DNA from: Thalassobacterium maritimum
Lineage (GTDB): Bacteria; Verrucomicrobiota; Verrucomicrobiia; Opitutales; Coraliomargaritaceae
Assembly: GCF_031127805.1 (NCBI RefSeq)
Contig: NZ_JARXHW010000024.1
Location: forward strand, 1 to 64,000
Direction: 5' to 3'
DNA: 64,000 nt
Shown: piece by piece, positions 6,465 to 16,736 of the stretch
Layout of the letters: each line of letters starts with the position of its first letter
Numbering within the stretch: the first letter of the stretch is position 1
The notes under the pieces: model-generated
What the model was told of the DNA's origin: nothing
The model's database searches: none
Seen by the model: the letters and a program-made list of their open reading frames with translations, nothing else
Made by a program: the position numbers and the translations under genes

Positions 6465-7799
6465 TTAAGCGACGCGCTCGACAATAAGCTCTGGTGGATT
6501 CGGACGCTTAGGCGCGAGGCGGTAGGCAGTCTTGAGGTATTCAAGCGCTTCTTCCATCTTCGCTTCGTCGTTGTAATGAATCATCATCAATGGCTCACCT
6601 TGTTTGACCTGCGTGCCAACCTTCTTGATTTCGGAAACTCCAACCGCGGGGTCGTATTTACCGTTCTTACGCATGGCTAGTTTCGCCACGCCTTCTGCAA
6701 TCAATCCGGCATTAATGGTGTGCACATAGCCGCGCTTAGGCGCAGGCAATTTACGCACATGCTTTGCAGTCGGGAATTTCTCTGGATCGTCGATCACGGA
6801 TGTATCGCCTCCCTGTGCGGCCACCATATCCTTAAATTTCTGCAGAGCGGAACCATCCTTAAGGTGACGTTGCACCGTCTGCTTAGCAGACAGCGTGGAA
6901 CCAGCGACACCTGCAAGACGCACGATTTCCATACCGAGCTTAAGCACCAATTCTTGCAAATCTTCCGGACCTTCGCCCTTGAGCAATTGGATTGCTTCCT
7001 TGAGTTCCAAGGCGGTGCCAACGGTATCGCCGAGCGGCTGATTCATGTCAGTGACCAATGCCACACAGCGGCGCTTCATCGAGCGGCCGACACGTGTGAT
7101 GGAGCGCGCGAGTTGCTTGGCTTGCTCGACATCTTTGATGAAGGAGCCGTTGCCCCACTTCACGTCGATCACGAGCCCTTCCGCTCCCTCAGCCAACTTG
7201 CGGCTCAGCACACTGCCCGTAATCAAAGGCAAGCTGGGGATGGTGCCCGTCTCGGTGCGCATCTGATACAGGATGCTATCAACGGGTGCGATTTCCGGAT
7301 CTTGCTTGATAAAGGTGCAGCCCACTTTCTTCAACTGAGCATGGAAGCCCTTGAGGTCGAGCACGGGATCGAAACCAGGGATTGCAGAAAGCTTACTCAG
7401 ATTGCTGATGATGTATTCCTCATCCACACCATTCATAGTGGGCATCACGACGCCACATGCAGCTGCAAGCGGAGCCAGCACTAGAGTGGTCTTATCACCC
7501 ACACCGCCGGTCGAGTATTTGTCGATCTTTGGGCGTGTGATCTTGGTCAGGTCGATGACCTCACCGGAAAGCATCATTTCTTCAGCAAAGACAGCGGTCT
7601 CTTGCGCGGACATGCCTTGGAAATAGACTGCCATCGCGAAGGCAGCCTGCTGAAATTTCGGCATCTCTTCGTCTAAAATAGAGTCGACGATGAAACGGAT
7701 TTCTTCGTCGGTGAATTCGCCACCGTCACGCTTCTTTTCAACCAAATGGCTGAACGAAGGCTTGATGAATTTGCGCGAGCTAATGATCTTTTTTCTCAT
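6465..7799 (-). CDS. Divergent thymidine/pyrimidine-nucleoside phosphorylase homologue
   Basis: The 444 residues align along their length to DeoA/Pdp: small helical domain, KxSTGGVGDKT loop at 94-104, APVD, ITGSVLSRKLAEG at 193-205 and DVKWGNGSF. These enzymes split pyrimidine nucleosides with phosphate. Several residues that are invariant in the E. coli enzyme look changed. The catalytic His of KHSTGG is Tyr95, the phosphate-loop Ser and Thr (113 and 123 in E. coli) are Asn123 and Asn133, and SGRGLGHTGGTLDK has become NGVDEEYIISNLSK. The base-binding Lys190 appears as Arg200. Arg181 and Ser196 remain. The frame is intact at normal family length, so this is a kept, altered paralogue rather than a decaying gene. 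It lies downstream of tpiA but behind its own terminator. The substrate may not be thymidine. Confidence 0.8.
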   Translation of the reverse strand: MRKKIISSRKFIKPSFSHLVEKKRDGGEFTDEEIRFIVDSILDEEMPKFQQAAFAMAVYFQGMSAQETAVFAEEMMLSGEVIDLTKITRPKIDKYSTGGVGDKTTLVLAPLAAACGVVMPTMNGVDEEYIISNLSKLSAIPGFDPVLDLKGFHAQLKKVGCTFIKQDPEIAPVDSILYQMRTETGTIPSLPLITGSVLSRKLAEGAEGLVIDVKWGNGSFIKDVEQAKQLARSITRVGRSMKRRCVALVTDMNQPLGDTVGTALELKEAIQLLKGEGPEDLQELVLKLGMEIVRLAGVAGSTLSAKQTVQRHLKDGSALQKFKDMVAAQGGDTSVIDDPEKFPTAKHVRKLPAPKRGYVHTINAGLIAEGVAKLAMRKNGKYDPAVGVSEIKKVGTQVKQGEPLMMIHYNDEAKMEEALEYLKTAYRLAPKRPNPPELIVERVA

Positions 7800-7940
7800 T
7801 TAATGAGTATGTGTCTTCTGTGGATAAAACCGCCCGAGGCGGCATAAACCTTTGATTAATGGGCACTAATGAGCCAAATGTCGAGCTTAAAATGAAATTC
7901 CTGCGCAACTGACTAGGTCACGGGGCCCCATTTGAACAAC

Positions 7941-7971
7941 AAAAAAAGCCGGAGGCCTCTCGGCCTCCGGC
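7941..7971 (-). terminator. Rho-independent terminator after tpiA
   Basis: The 10-bp stem GCCGGAGGCC (7948-7957) / GGCCTCCGGC (7962-7971) is followed on the minus strand by seven T (plus A tract 7941-7947). It ends 25 bases past the tpiA stop and separates the glycolytic genes from the phosphorylase-like gene. Confidence 0.95.
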
Positions 7972-7996
7972 TGAATAAACTAGCAAGAATGGACGC

Positions 7997-8776
7997 TTAC
8001 TTGGAGAGCTTTTGTGCGCTCTCAACAAGAGCTGCAAAAGAGTTCGCCTTAAGGGCCGCACCGCCGATGAGACCACCGTCGATGTTCTTTTGAGCGAGCA
8101 GATCATCTGCATTTTCTGGCTTCATAGAACCACCATAAAGGATGCGCACCTTATCCGCAGCTTCTTCGCCGATCAGGCCAGCGAGCATGCAGCGGATTTC
8201 AGCGTGCACTTCTTCGGCCATCTCAGGAGTGGCGGTCTTACCAGTGCCAATCGCCCAGACGGGCTCGTAAGCGATCACAAGTGCGTCCGCAGCATCCGCT
8301 TCGACGCCGACCAGTGCACCTTCGAGTTGTGTCTTGATGACTTCGTTGACCTTGCCGGCCTCACGCTCTTCGAGTGTTTCACCGACACAGACGATGGGCT
8401 TCAGGTTGGCAGCAAGTGCAGCGAGTGTCTTCTTGTTGACGATCGCATCGGTCTCACCGAAGTATTCGCGGCGCTCGGAGTGTCCAAGGATCACGAAGTT
8501 AGTGAAGAGGTGGCGCAGCATTTCAGCTGAGATCTCACCCGTGTAAGCGCCGGATGCTTCGAAGTGCATGTTTTGTGCACCGAGTTGGATGTTCGAATTG
8601 TTCACGACCTGAGAGACAGACTCCAGTGCTGTGAAGGTCGGGCAGACACAGACCGTAACATCGGTTTGTGCACCAACGAGGCTGACTACGTCTTTAGCGA
8701 GCTCTGCGCCTTCGGCAGAATTCAGGTTCATTTTCCAGTTACCTGCGATCAGGTATTTGCGTGCGGATGTGCTCAT
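7997..8776 (-). CDS. tpiA: Triose-phosphate isomerase
   Basis: The 259-residue TIM-barrel enzyme interconverts dihydroxyacetone phosphate and glyceraldehyde 3-phosphate in the cytosol. The active-site residues are all present: Lys15 in GNWKMN, His in ILGHSERR (about 98), Glu in AYEPVWAIGTGKTAT (about 168), and the phosphate motif ILYGGSMKPENA with a closing GGLIGGAAL. The length is normal. It lies 62 bases downstream of pgk with no terminator between, so the two are probably co-transcribed, in the order gap, pgk, tpiA. Start and function are secure. Confidence 0.98.
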   Translation of the reverse strand: MSTSARKYLIAGNWKMNLNSAEGAELAKDVVSLVGAQTDVTVCVCPTFTALESVSQVVNNSNIQLGAQNMHFEASGAYTGEISAEMLRHLFTNFVILGHSERREYFGETDAIVNKKTLAALAANLKPIVCVGETLEEREAGKVNEVIKTQLEGALVGVEADAADALVIAYEPVWAIGTGKTATPEMAEEVHAEIRCMLAGLIGEEAADKVRILYGGSMKPENADDLLAQKNIDGGLIGGAALKANSFAALVESAQKLSK

Positions 8777-8793
8777 AATATTGATGAATGATG

Positions 8794-8813
8794 GCGGATT
8801 GCGGATTGCGGAT
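8794..8813. repeat. Short heptamer tandem in the pgk-tpiA spacer
   Basis: GCGGATT is repeated back to back (8794-8800, 8801-8807, then GCGGAT 8808-8813). The flanking word GATGGCGGAT occurs again at 8824-8833. This looks like simple-sequence slippage in the 62-base spacer, with no visible regulatory design. Confidence 0.6.
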
Positions 8814-8838
8814 GAATAATTAATGATGGCGGATATGG

Positions 8839-10032
8839 CTAAGCTTGATCCAGGGCGGTCACGCCGGGAAGCTCTTTACCTTCGAGGAATTCAAGTGAAG
8901 CACCACCACCGGTGCTCATGAATGTGACTTGATCGCCGTAACCAGCCATCTTGATCGCCTTCACCGAGTCGCCACCACCAATGATGGAGCAGGCGTCGGA
9001 CTCAGCAATCGTCTTAGCGACTGCGAACGTGCCCTTGTTGCAGGCGTCGATTTCGAAGATACCCATCGGGCCATTCCAAAGAACAGTCTTGGCTTGCTTC
9101 ACTTCGTTGCTGAAGAGCTCGATACTCTTAGGACCGATGTCGACACCTTCCCAACCATCTTCGATGTTACCTTCAAAGAACTGAGTTTCCCCCACAGTGC
9201 CGGCACCGAAGTCGAGATCCTTCACCGCGAGGTTATCCACTGGCAGCAAGAATTTGACGCCCTTTTCCTTAGCCTTGGCCAAAGCAGACTTTGCAGTCTC
9301 GATGAAATCAGGCTCGCTGAGCGATTCGCCGACCTTGCGGCCTTCAGCGAGTGCGAAAGTGTATGCCATGGCGCCACCGATGATAATGGTATCGGCCTTT
9401 TCCAGCAGTGCATCGATCACCTTGATCTTATCAGAGACCTTTGCGCCCCCAAGGATCACAGTCAAGGGACGCTCGGGGTTGGCAGTCTTATCGCCCAAGT
9501 AAGCGAGCTCTTTTTCGATCAATAGACCGCACACGCAAGGTGAGAGGTGCTTCGCAACGCCTGCAGTGGAGGCGTGCGCGCGGTGCGCGGTGCCAAAAGC
9601 ATCATTGACGAAAGCGTCCGCCAACTTAGCCAGTGCGGCAGCAAATTCCGGGTCATTCTTTTCTTCCCCCGCATAGAAGCGGACGTTTTCCAACAGCATG
9701 ACATCGCCGTCGCCCATTTTGGCGACTTCAGCTTCGACTTCTTCGCCGATGCAGTCTTCGACAAAAGTCACAGGCTGGCCCAGTTGTGTCGCGAGTTCTT
9801 CGGCGACAGGTGCGAGTGTGAACTTCGCGTTCTTCTCGCCCTTGGGACGACCGAGGTGCGATGCCAGGATCACCTTAGCACCCTGCTCGATCAGAAGCTT
9901 GATGGTAGGCAGCGCAGCAACGATACGAGAGTCGTCGTTGATTACGCCGTCCTTAAGAGGCACATTGAAATCACAGCGAACGAACACGCGTTTGCCAGAG
10001 AGATTGACGTCTTTAATGGTTTTTGTGGCCAT
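8839..10032 (-). CDS. pgk: Phosphoglycerate kinase
   Basis: The 397-residue cytosolic enzyme moves phosphate from 1,3-bisphosphoglycerate to ADP. N-domain substrate motifs are RCDFNVPLKDG and SHLGRPKG; the hinge and nucleotide motifs GGAKVSDK, GGGDSVKA and STGGGASLEFLEG are all intact. The frame stays open 93 codons further upstream, but that part translates intergenic repeats and is Arg/Lys-rich junk. The ATG at 10032 (MATKTIKDVNLSGKRV) gives the correct family length. A small hairpin (CGGCG/CGCCG, 10043-10057) sits just before the start in the transcript, and no clear Shine-Dalgarno is seen. Confidence 0.98.
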   Translation of the reverse strand: MATKTIKDVNLSGKRVFVRCDFNVPLKDGVINDDSRIVAALPTIKLLIEQGAKVILASHLGRPKGEKNAKFTLAPVAEELATQLGQPVTFVEDCIGEEVEAEVAKMGDGDVMLLENVRFYAGEEKNDPEFAAALAKLADAFVNDAFGTAHRAHASTAGVAKHLSPCVCGLLIEKELAYLGDKTANPERPLTVILGGAKVSDKIKVIDALLEKADTIIIGGAMAYTFALAEGRKVGESLSEPDFIETAKSALAKAKEKGVKFLLPVDNLAVKDLDFGAGTVGETQFFEGNIEDGWEGVDIGPKSIELFSNEVKQAKTVLWNGPMGIFEIDACNKGTFAVAKTIAESDACSIIGGGDSVKAIKMAGYGDQVTFMSTGGGASLEFLEGKELPGVTALDQA

Positions 10033-10145
10033 AAATATGTGGCGGCGCTTCGCGCCGAGTAAAAGTGAATGTGAGAGTGATACTGTGGACTGGTTCCGGA
10101 TATTTGAATATGCCCGCCTGCGCTCTAGGAGCGACGGCGTGGTCT

Positions 10146-10246
10146 CTTTTTCTTCGCGCCGGTAAACCGTCGAGAAAAAACCCGTCTTACGCTCTGCGAG
10201 CTTGGGAGGGTCCTTTTTCTTCGCGCCGGTAAACCGTCGAGAAAAA
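10146..10246. repeat. Two direct copies of a 34-bp palindromic element between gap and pgk
   Basis: An identical 34-base word occurs at 10146-10179 and 10213-10246. It begins CTTTTTCTTCGCGCCGGTAA and ends ACCGTCGAGAAAAA. Each copy is itself a nested imperfect palindrome: an outer TTTTTCT..GAGAAAAA and an inner CGGT-AA-ACCG. The A tract of the second copy supplies the T run of the gap terminator on the minus strand. The 33-base spacer contains GTCTTACGCTCTGCGAGCT (10184-10202), found again almost unchanged near 42118-42135. These look like dispersed intergenic repeats. Confidence 0.8.
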
Positions 10247-10296
10247 GAAAGGCCGCCGCAACCAAGAATCCGTATGGGATACCTGCCGCGGCGGCC
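10242..10296 (-). terminator. Rho-independent terminator after gap
   Basis: The stem GGCCGCCGC (10251-10259) / GCGGCGGCC (10288-10296) has a 28-base loop. On the minus strand it is followed by TTTCTTTTTCTC. It lies about 36 bases past the gap stop, so gap is probably transcribed separately from pgk-tpiA or partly attenuated. Confidence 0.75.
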
Positions 10297-10331
10297 TGAA
10301 AATTCAATCAATGGTTACCAGAGATCCGGGT

Positions 10332-11357
<1,026 letters not shown>

Positions 11358-11714
11358 ATTATATATGTATGTATTTTTTCAGGTTGAGATAAAATCCGTA
11401 AAACTGGCACTTGTATGCAGGTACTTTGCTATGGCAAGTGTTATTCCGTAGATTCAGTTGAATTGAATTGGAGCGAACATCGCAACTTATCCAAAATCGT
11501 CAAGCTATAAGTTAAATTAATCAAAAATGCATATTGGCTAGCCGTGCAATACCATGAATGCGCTTGACATTAGCAACATTCATGCGATGACTACGCGCAT
11601 CTACTTCTAGGCGGCAGCAGCCCGAACCTAGACGTCGTGATCCTCTGTGCATGAGGCACTTACAAAGTGTGTAATCGCTCGAATCAGCCCAATCTCTTGG
11701 CACGATTCAGCCTA
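11358..11714. promoter_or_regulatory. Divergent gap / desaturase control region
   Basis: No gene is supported in this 357-base spacer. Two inverted repeats stand out. CACTTG (11408-11413) / CAAGTG (11435-11440) lies about 50 bases before gap. CATGAATG (11553-11560) / CATTCATG (11577-11584) lies in the middle and encloses a TTGACA (11564-11569). On the minus strand TTGCCA-16-TACAAG spans the first inverted repeat and is a possible but weak gap promoter. These could be regulator sites; none is matched to a known motif. Confidence 0.35.
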
Positions 11715-12845
11715 ATGAGCACTACAACCAAAGATTTATTTATGAAAATTAAAAACTGGGACATGTTCGCATTTGTCGTCGTCTACCACCTAGCATTGGT
11801 AGCGCTATTGCCTGCATTTATCAACGTCTTCTCTTGGAGCGCGGTGGCGCTCTTCTTAGTCACCTACATCATGGGAGGCATGTCGATCACCGTCGGCTAC
11901 CACCGCATGTATTCGCACAAAGCTTACTCCGCCAATGCATTCTTTGAATGGTGTGTGCTCCTCAGCTCCGCATTGGCTTTTGAAATGTCGGCGCTCAAAT
12001 GGTCACACGACCACCGCGTCCACCACAATCACGTCGATACCGACAAGGACCCCTACTCGATCAAAAAGGGCTTCTGGTATGCCCACATTCTGTGGCTATT
12101 CGACTATAAGCGCGACTTCGACAAGAGCCTGGTGGCCGACCTCATGAAGAACCCACGCGTCATGCTGCAAGACAAACACTATGGCAAATTCCTGCTGGGC
12201 GTGAATTTCGCAGTGTTTCTGATTGGCTGGGCGATTACTGGCAGCGCGCTGGCCTCGTTTTACATGGGCTTTCTAATGCGCATGGCGATGATCCACCACT
12301 GCACATGGTTCATCAACTCACTCTGCCACACTTACGGCTCCAAAACTTATGCCCGTGAACTCAGTGCCGTAGACAATGCGATCCTAGCGACACTCACCTT
12401 CGGCGAAGGCTACCACAACTACCACCACGCCTTTGCAGCCGACTACCGTAATGGTATCCGCTGGTATCACTTCGACCCCTCGAAGTGGACCATCTGGCTC
12501 GCATCTAAGCTCGGCTTAGTTAAGAACTTGCGCGTAATCAACGAAATCACCGTGCAAAAATCACTGGTCTCCAAGGACAAGAAAATGATCCTCGACCACA
12601 TCAGCCATGAGATGGACGACTGCGCCGCCGAGCTCAAAGCGAAGCTCGAAGAGCTCTCAGCCACTTTCGAAGAAAAAGCCGCCGCCCTCATGGCCAAAGC
12701 CCGCGAACTCAAAAAAGCCAGTGACGACCAGAAGGAGCACCTGCAACAAGAGATCAAAGCACTTCGTGCCTCCCTCAAAGAAACTTGGGACGAGTGGGTC
12801 GAAGTCACACGCAACGCCGCGAAGCAGTATGAGTTTGCACACTAA
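11715..12845 (+). CDS. Acyl desaturase (delta-9/stearoyl-CoA desaturase type) with C-terminal coiled coil
   Basis: This 376-residue membrane di-iron enzyme introduces a double bond into fatty-acyl chains. The three His boxes are present: HRMYSH (63-68), HDHRVHH (98-104) and HNYHH (234-238), with hydrophobic spans at about 20-55 and 155-190. The ATG at 11715 is chosen; another ATG at 11742 (MKIKNWD) would remove nine residues. About 80 residues after the enzyme fold (294-374) form a charged, heptad-like Glu/Lys/Ala coiled coil, which ordinary members of the family lack. The gene is followed by a strong terminator and is probably monocistronic. The desaturase call is secure; the acyl donor (CoA or lipid) is not determined. 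Confidence 0.92.
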   Translation: MSTTTKDLFMKIKNWDMFAFVVVYHLALVALLPAFINVFSWSAVALFLVTYIMGGMSITVGYHRMYSHKAYSANAFFEWCVLLSSALAFEMSALKWSHDHRVHHNHVDTDKDPYSIKKGFWYAHILWLFDYKRDFDKSLVADLMKNPRVMLQDKHYGKFLLGVNFAVFLIGWAITGSALASFYMGFLMRMAMIHHCTWFINSLCHTYGSKTYARELSAVDNAILATLTFGEGYHNYHHAFAADYRNGIRWYHFDPSKWTIWLASKLGLVKNLRVINEITVQKSLVSKDKKMILDHISHEMDDCAAELKAKLEELSATFEEKAAALMAKARELKKASDDQKEHLQQEIKALRASLKETWDEWVEVTRNAAKQYEFAH

Positions 12846-12872
12846 ATACTGCGATTAATTAAATTTCAAAAA

Positions 12873-12909
12873 GGCCCGACATGCACATGCATGTCGGGCC
12901 TTTTTTTTT
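12873..12909. terminator. Bidirectional terminator between convergent genes
   Basis: The 13-bp stem GGCCCGACATGCA / TGCATGTCGGGCC (12873-12900) has a two-base loop, with a T run on plus (12901-12909) and an A tract before it. It serves the desaturase gene on plus and the GH13 gene (stop at 12917) on minus. Confidence 0.95.
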
Positions 12910-12916
12910 AGAGCGC

Positions 12917-15346
12917 TTAGACCAACCACAAACCGCAAGTCAGCGGCGGCAGATTAATACGCGTGGCATCGAGCGGGATACGCGCGGAATCGATGCCCTC
13001 CAAGCGAAAACGTTCCTGATCCGCAATCTGCTTGAGCCTTTCTGGCTGCAAGTCCGCACACTCGATATCGGCATACACCAAGTGGGGGTTGATCGCATAG
13101 ACCAACTGTGGTGCGTCAACCGAATGGTCTGCGTTAAAGAGCACCACTGCCGCACTCGAGCCCTCTGCAAAGAAAAATTTCACGTAATCTTCGCTCATAC
13201 CACCATCATAGCGCAAGGCCTTGCCCAGGGGCGACAAGCGAAAGTGAATCCAGTCACGAAAATAGCCATGCGTGCCTGAATACACGTAGCGCCGATTATA
13301 ATCCAGCGCGTTAATGTCGCCACGCTGATAGGTATTCTCGACCCCACGCTTCGAGCGCATAAAGTCCTGCCCTTCGGCCAGCATCGGAACCCCCAATGAA
13401 GCAAAGAGCAACGAAGCCATCAGATGTGTCCGGCGGCGATCCAGGAGCGTGGGGTCCGTGCCATCCCCTTTCGGGCGCTCGGTAATGCGGTCAATCCAGC
13501 AGTGGTCATCGTGCGATTCCGTATAATTAATCGTCTGCGCAACGAAGCGCGTCGTGCCAGGCGAGCCCGCCACGAAATGGCGAATAATATCCTGACTGCC
13601 CTCCCCCTTCACGTACTTGGCGATACACTCGCGAAAGCCATCGTTCCAAGAGGCAAAGCCCGTTTCCTTAAGCTCCTCTTGAATGTGCCCACGGAAGCTC
13701 CACGGCTCCGCGATTAAAATCAAAGAAGGCTTCACTTTCTTGAGTTCGATCTCAATTTCGCGCAAGACCTCGATGCCAATTAACTCCGCGAGATCGAAGC
13801 GGAAGCCGTCCACATCGTAGGCCTCCACCAAGTGCTTCAAACTATCGATGATCAAGCGACGCCCCATCGCCGTATCGCAACGAAGATCGTTACCGCAACC
13901 GCTCCAGTTCATCAAGTCATTCCCCTGGTCCAGGTGAAAGTAGTAGAACTTATCAATAAAGAGCAGATGATTCGGCTCCCCCACATGGTTATAAACCACG
14001 TCGAGAATCACCGCTAGATCCTGCCGGTGAAAGTCCTCGACCAATCCACGAAACTCTTCGATTTGCGAAGCCTTTTCAGGCTCTGCGGCGTAGCTGCTCT
14101 CCGGCGAGAAGTAGTTCACCGTCATGTAGCCCCAGTGGTAATCCTGCGGCTGTTCATTATCAAATTCCTGAATCGGTTGTAGCTCCACAGCATTGACTCC
14201 GATTTCCTTCAAATAGGAGCCCTCTGCCTGCAGCCATTTGCGCAAGCCCGCATAGCCCGAACGTTCTTGAGCCGTCAATTCAATCGGCGCATGCGCCGCC
14301 AAATCGCGCACGTGACCTTCGAGTATCACAAGATCGTGCCAAGACGGTGGCGTAAAAGGGGCACTCACCTTAGGCATGCGCTCCGGTGCCACCACGATAC
14401 CTGGGCCACGTCGTCCCAAGCAAGCCTTCGCGTATGGGTCCAGCACTGCAAAATTCGGATCAAAGTGCGAAGTCCCCTCCACACTCAAACCTCCCACCCG
14501 ATAGCTGTAGTAATATCCGTCCAGATTCCGATCCACGACCAGTGACCAAGTGCAACCATCCAAGCAGCCCATCGAATACAGCTGCGCATCGCTCCCATCG
14601 GCCAACTTGCCATAACTCACCTTCACCGAAGTTGCTCGAGGTGCAAACAAGCGAAAAGTTGTTTGGTCGCCCTCCACCAGTGCCCCCAGCTCAAGATCTG
14701 TCTTCGCAGCAGTCAAAAACTGCGTATGTGGCAACTCATGCACTTCCTGCTCATCCGCCGAACGCCATATAATCTTCTCATTGCCGATCGGCTCATAGCC
14801 TACAGGTGTATGAAAGCGAAAGATGTGATTCCCCGTCTGCTCCGGCTGAAAAAGGAAGTTTGAAACGCCATCCCGCTCCATGCGATTCGGCGCACTATCC
14901 GGTACGTCCAGCCAGACCTCATGATCTGTCACAAACTTAAAGGCAAAAGCCTTGCCCGAGGGAATCAACTTCAACGGAACTCGCAACTCGTAGACTGTCT
15001 CCGCGGCGTCATCTACAGGCTTCAATTCCCACTGCGATTGCCCCACCGCTTTGCCCCATTGATTAAAGTCTGCCCCCAGGAATACTCGCACCTTACGATC
15101 CAGAAGCTGCGGGTATCGACTCGAACGAAGCGTAAAGACCCAACTGTTCTTTCGTCGGTAATAACGGCAATAGCGCCCACACTCCTCTGGCGACAAACGC
15201 TCCACCTTCGCAAAGGGCTGCTCTTTCGGCCCCAACAACAGAGGCGGTAAAGTCGTCGTACTCGGCCAATTAGCGGAAAGGATCACTAAGCCCGAGTCCC
15301 GTGATTCCCAAAATGCATTCGCGATCTTTTGCGTCTTCTTACCCAT
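12917..15346 (-). CDS. GH13 alpha-glucan debranching enzyme (pullulanase/isoamylase type)
   Basis: The product has 809 residues. Two beta-sandwich CBM48-like modules (about 70-180 and 220-300) precede a GH13 barrel (about 340-700). Visible barrel motifs are DVVYNHV (region I), DGFRFD with nucleophile Asp518, LIAEPW with acid Glu547, and YTESHDDH with Asp613. YHWGYMTVNYF resembles the YNWGY motif of alpha-1,6-cleaving members, so a pullulanase/isoamylase role in glycogen or starch breakdown is likely. There is no signal peptide, so it should be cytosolic. The ATG at 15346 has a good GAGGA site and is preferred over the TTG seven codons upstream. It stands alone, convergent with the desaturase. 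Confidence 0.88.
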   Translation of the reverse strand: MGKKTQKIANAFWESRDSGLVILSANWPSTTTLPPLLLGPKEQPFAKVERLSPEECGRYCRYYRRKNSWVFTLRSSRYPQLLDRKVRVFLGADFNQWGKAVGQSQWELKPVDDAAETVYELRVPLKLIPSGKAFAFKFVTDHEVWLDVPDSAPNRMERDGVSNFLFQPEQTGNHIFRFHTPVGYEPIGNEKIIWRSADEQEVHELPHTQFLTAAKTDLELGALVEGDQTTFRLFAPRATSVKVSYGKLADGSDAQLYSMGCLDGCTWSLVVDRNLDGYYYSYRVGGLSVEGTSHFDPNFAVLDPYAKACLGRRGPGIVVAPERMPKVSAPFTPPSWHDLVILEGHVRDLAAHAPIELTAQERSGYAGLRKWLQAEGSYLKEIGVNAVELQPIQEFDNEQPQDYHWGYMTVNYFSPESSYAAEPEKASQIEEFRGLVEDFHRQDLAVILDVVYNHVGEPNHLLFIDKFYYFHLDQGNDLMNWSGCGNDLRCDTAMGRRLIIDSLKHLVEAYDVDGFRFDLAELIGIEVLREIEIELKKVKPSLILIAEPWSFRGHIQEELKETGFASWNDGFRECIAKYVKGEGSQDIIRHFVAGSPGTTRFVAQTINYTESHDDHCWIDRITERPKGDGTDPTLLDRRRTHLMASLLFASLGVPMLAEGQDFMRSKRGVENTYQRGDINALDYNRRYVYSGTHGYFRDWIHFRLSPLGKALRYDGGMSEDYVKFFFAEGSSAAVVLFNADHSVDAPQLVYAINPHLVYADIECADLQPERLKQIADQERFRLEGIDSARIPLDATRINLPPLTCGLWLV

Positions 15347-15471
15347 AGCGTCCTCTATTGTCTGCAAGAGACCCTAGCAAGCGCAATACCCATTAACAAA
15401 GAAGTAGCAGAATTCCATCAGTCACCTCAGTAATTGACGCCATCCAATTCTAGCACTTACTTAGGCCGCTT

Positions 15472-16542
<1,071 letters not shown>

Positions 16543-16547
16543 CCCTC

Positions 16548-16736
16548 ATGAAACAACACCCCCCATTTGTATGGCCCGATGGGCAAAGATGCGCAGTCAC
16601 CTTGAGCTACGATGATGCCCTCCCAGTGCACCATGAGCTCGTTGCCCCTCAACTGAGCGCGCGCGGCCTGAGGCATGCTTTTATATCTGCGCCAGCCCCA
16701 ACTTCACCGAAACCGTCCTCACCACTACCCGCGTAA
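16548..16736 (+). pseudogene. Polysaccharide deacetylase (NodB-type), N-terminal remnant with frameshift
   Basis: The first 45 codons (PPFVWPDGQRCAVTLSYDDA...) read like the start of a NodB-fold polysaccharide deacetylase, with the metal-site pattern SYDDA. At about 16675-16682 the family signature continues in another frame: inserting one base gives LRHAFYICASPNFTET, where FY is the expected start of the next strand. The current frame instead ends 18 codons later at 16736. The rest of the gene, normally 250-300 residues, is absent because the 3' end of the minus-strand DUF2126 gene begins at 16725. It is therefore both frameshifted and truncated. It overlaps the mnmA stop, so it was the second gene of that operon. 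Confidence 0.75.

Noticed and set aside
6720..7484. 254-codon plus-strand frame opposite the phosphorylase-like gene
   Set aside because: Cys/His/Leu-rich antisense sequence without homology; the minus-strand gene is intact.
10033..10311. 93-codon upstream extension of pgk
   Set aside because: It translates intergenic repeats into Arg/Lys-rich sequence, lies before the family start MATKTIKDVNLSGKRV, and includes the gap terminator. Treated as non-coding.
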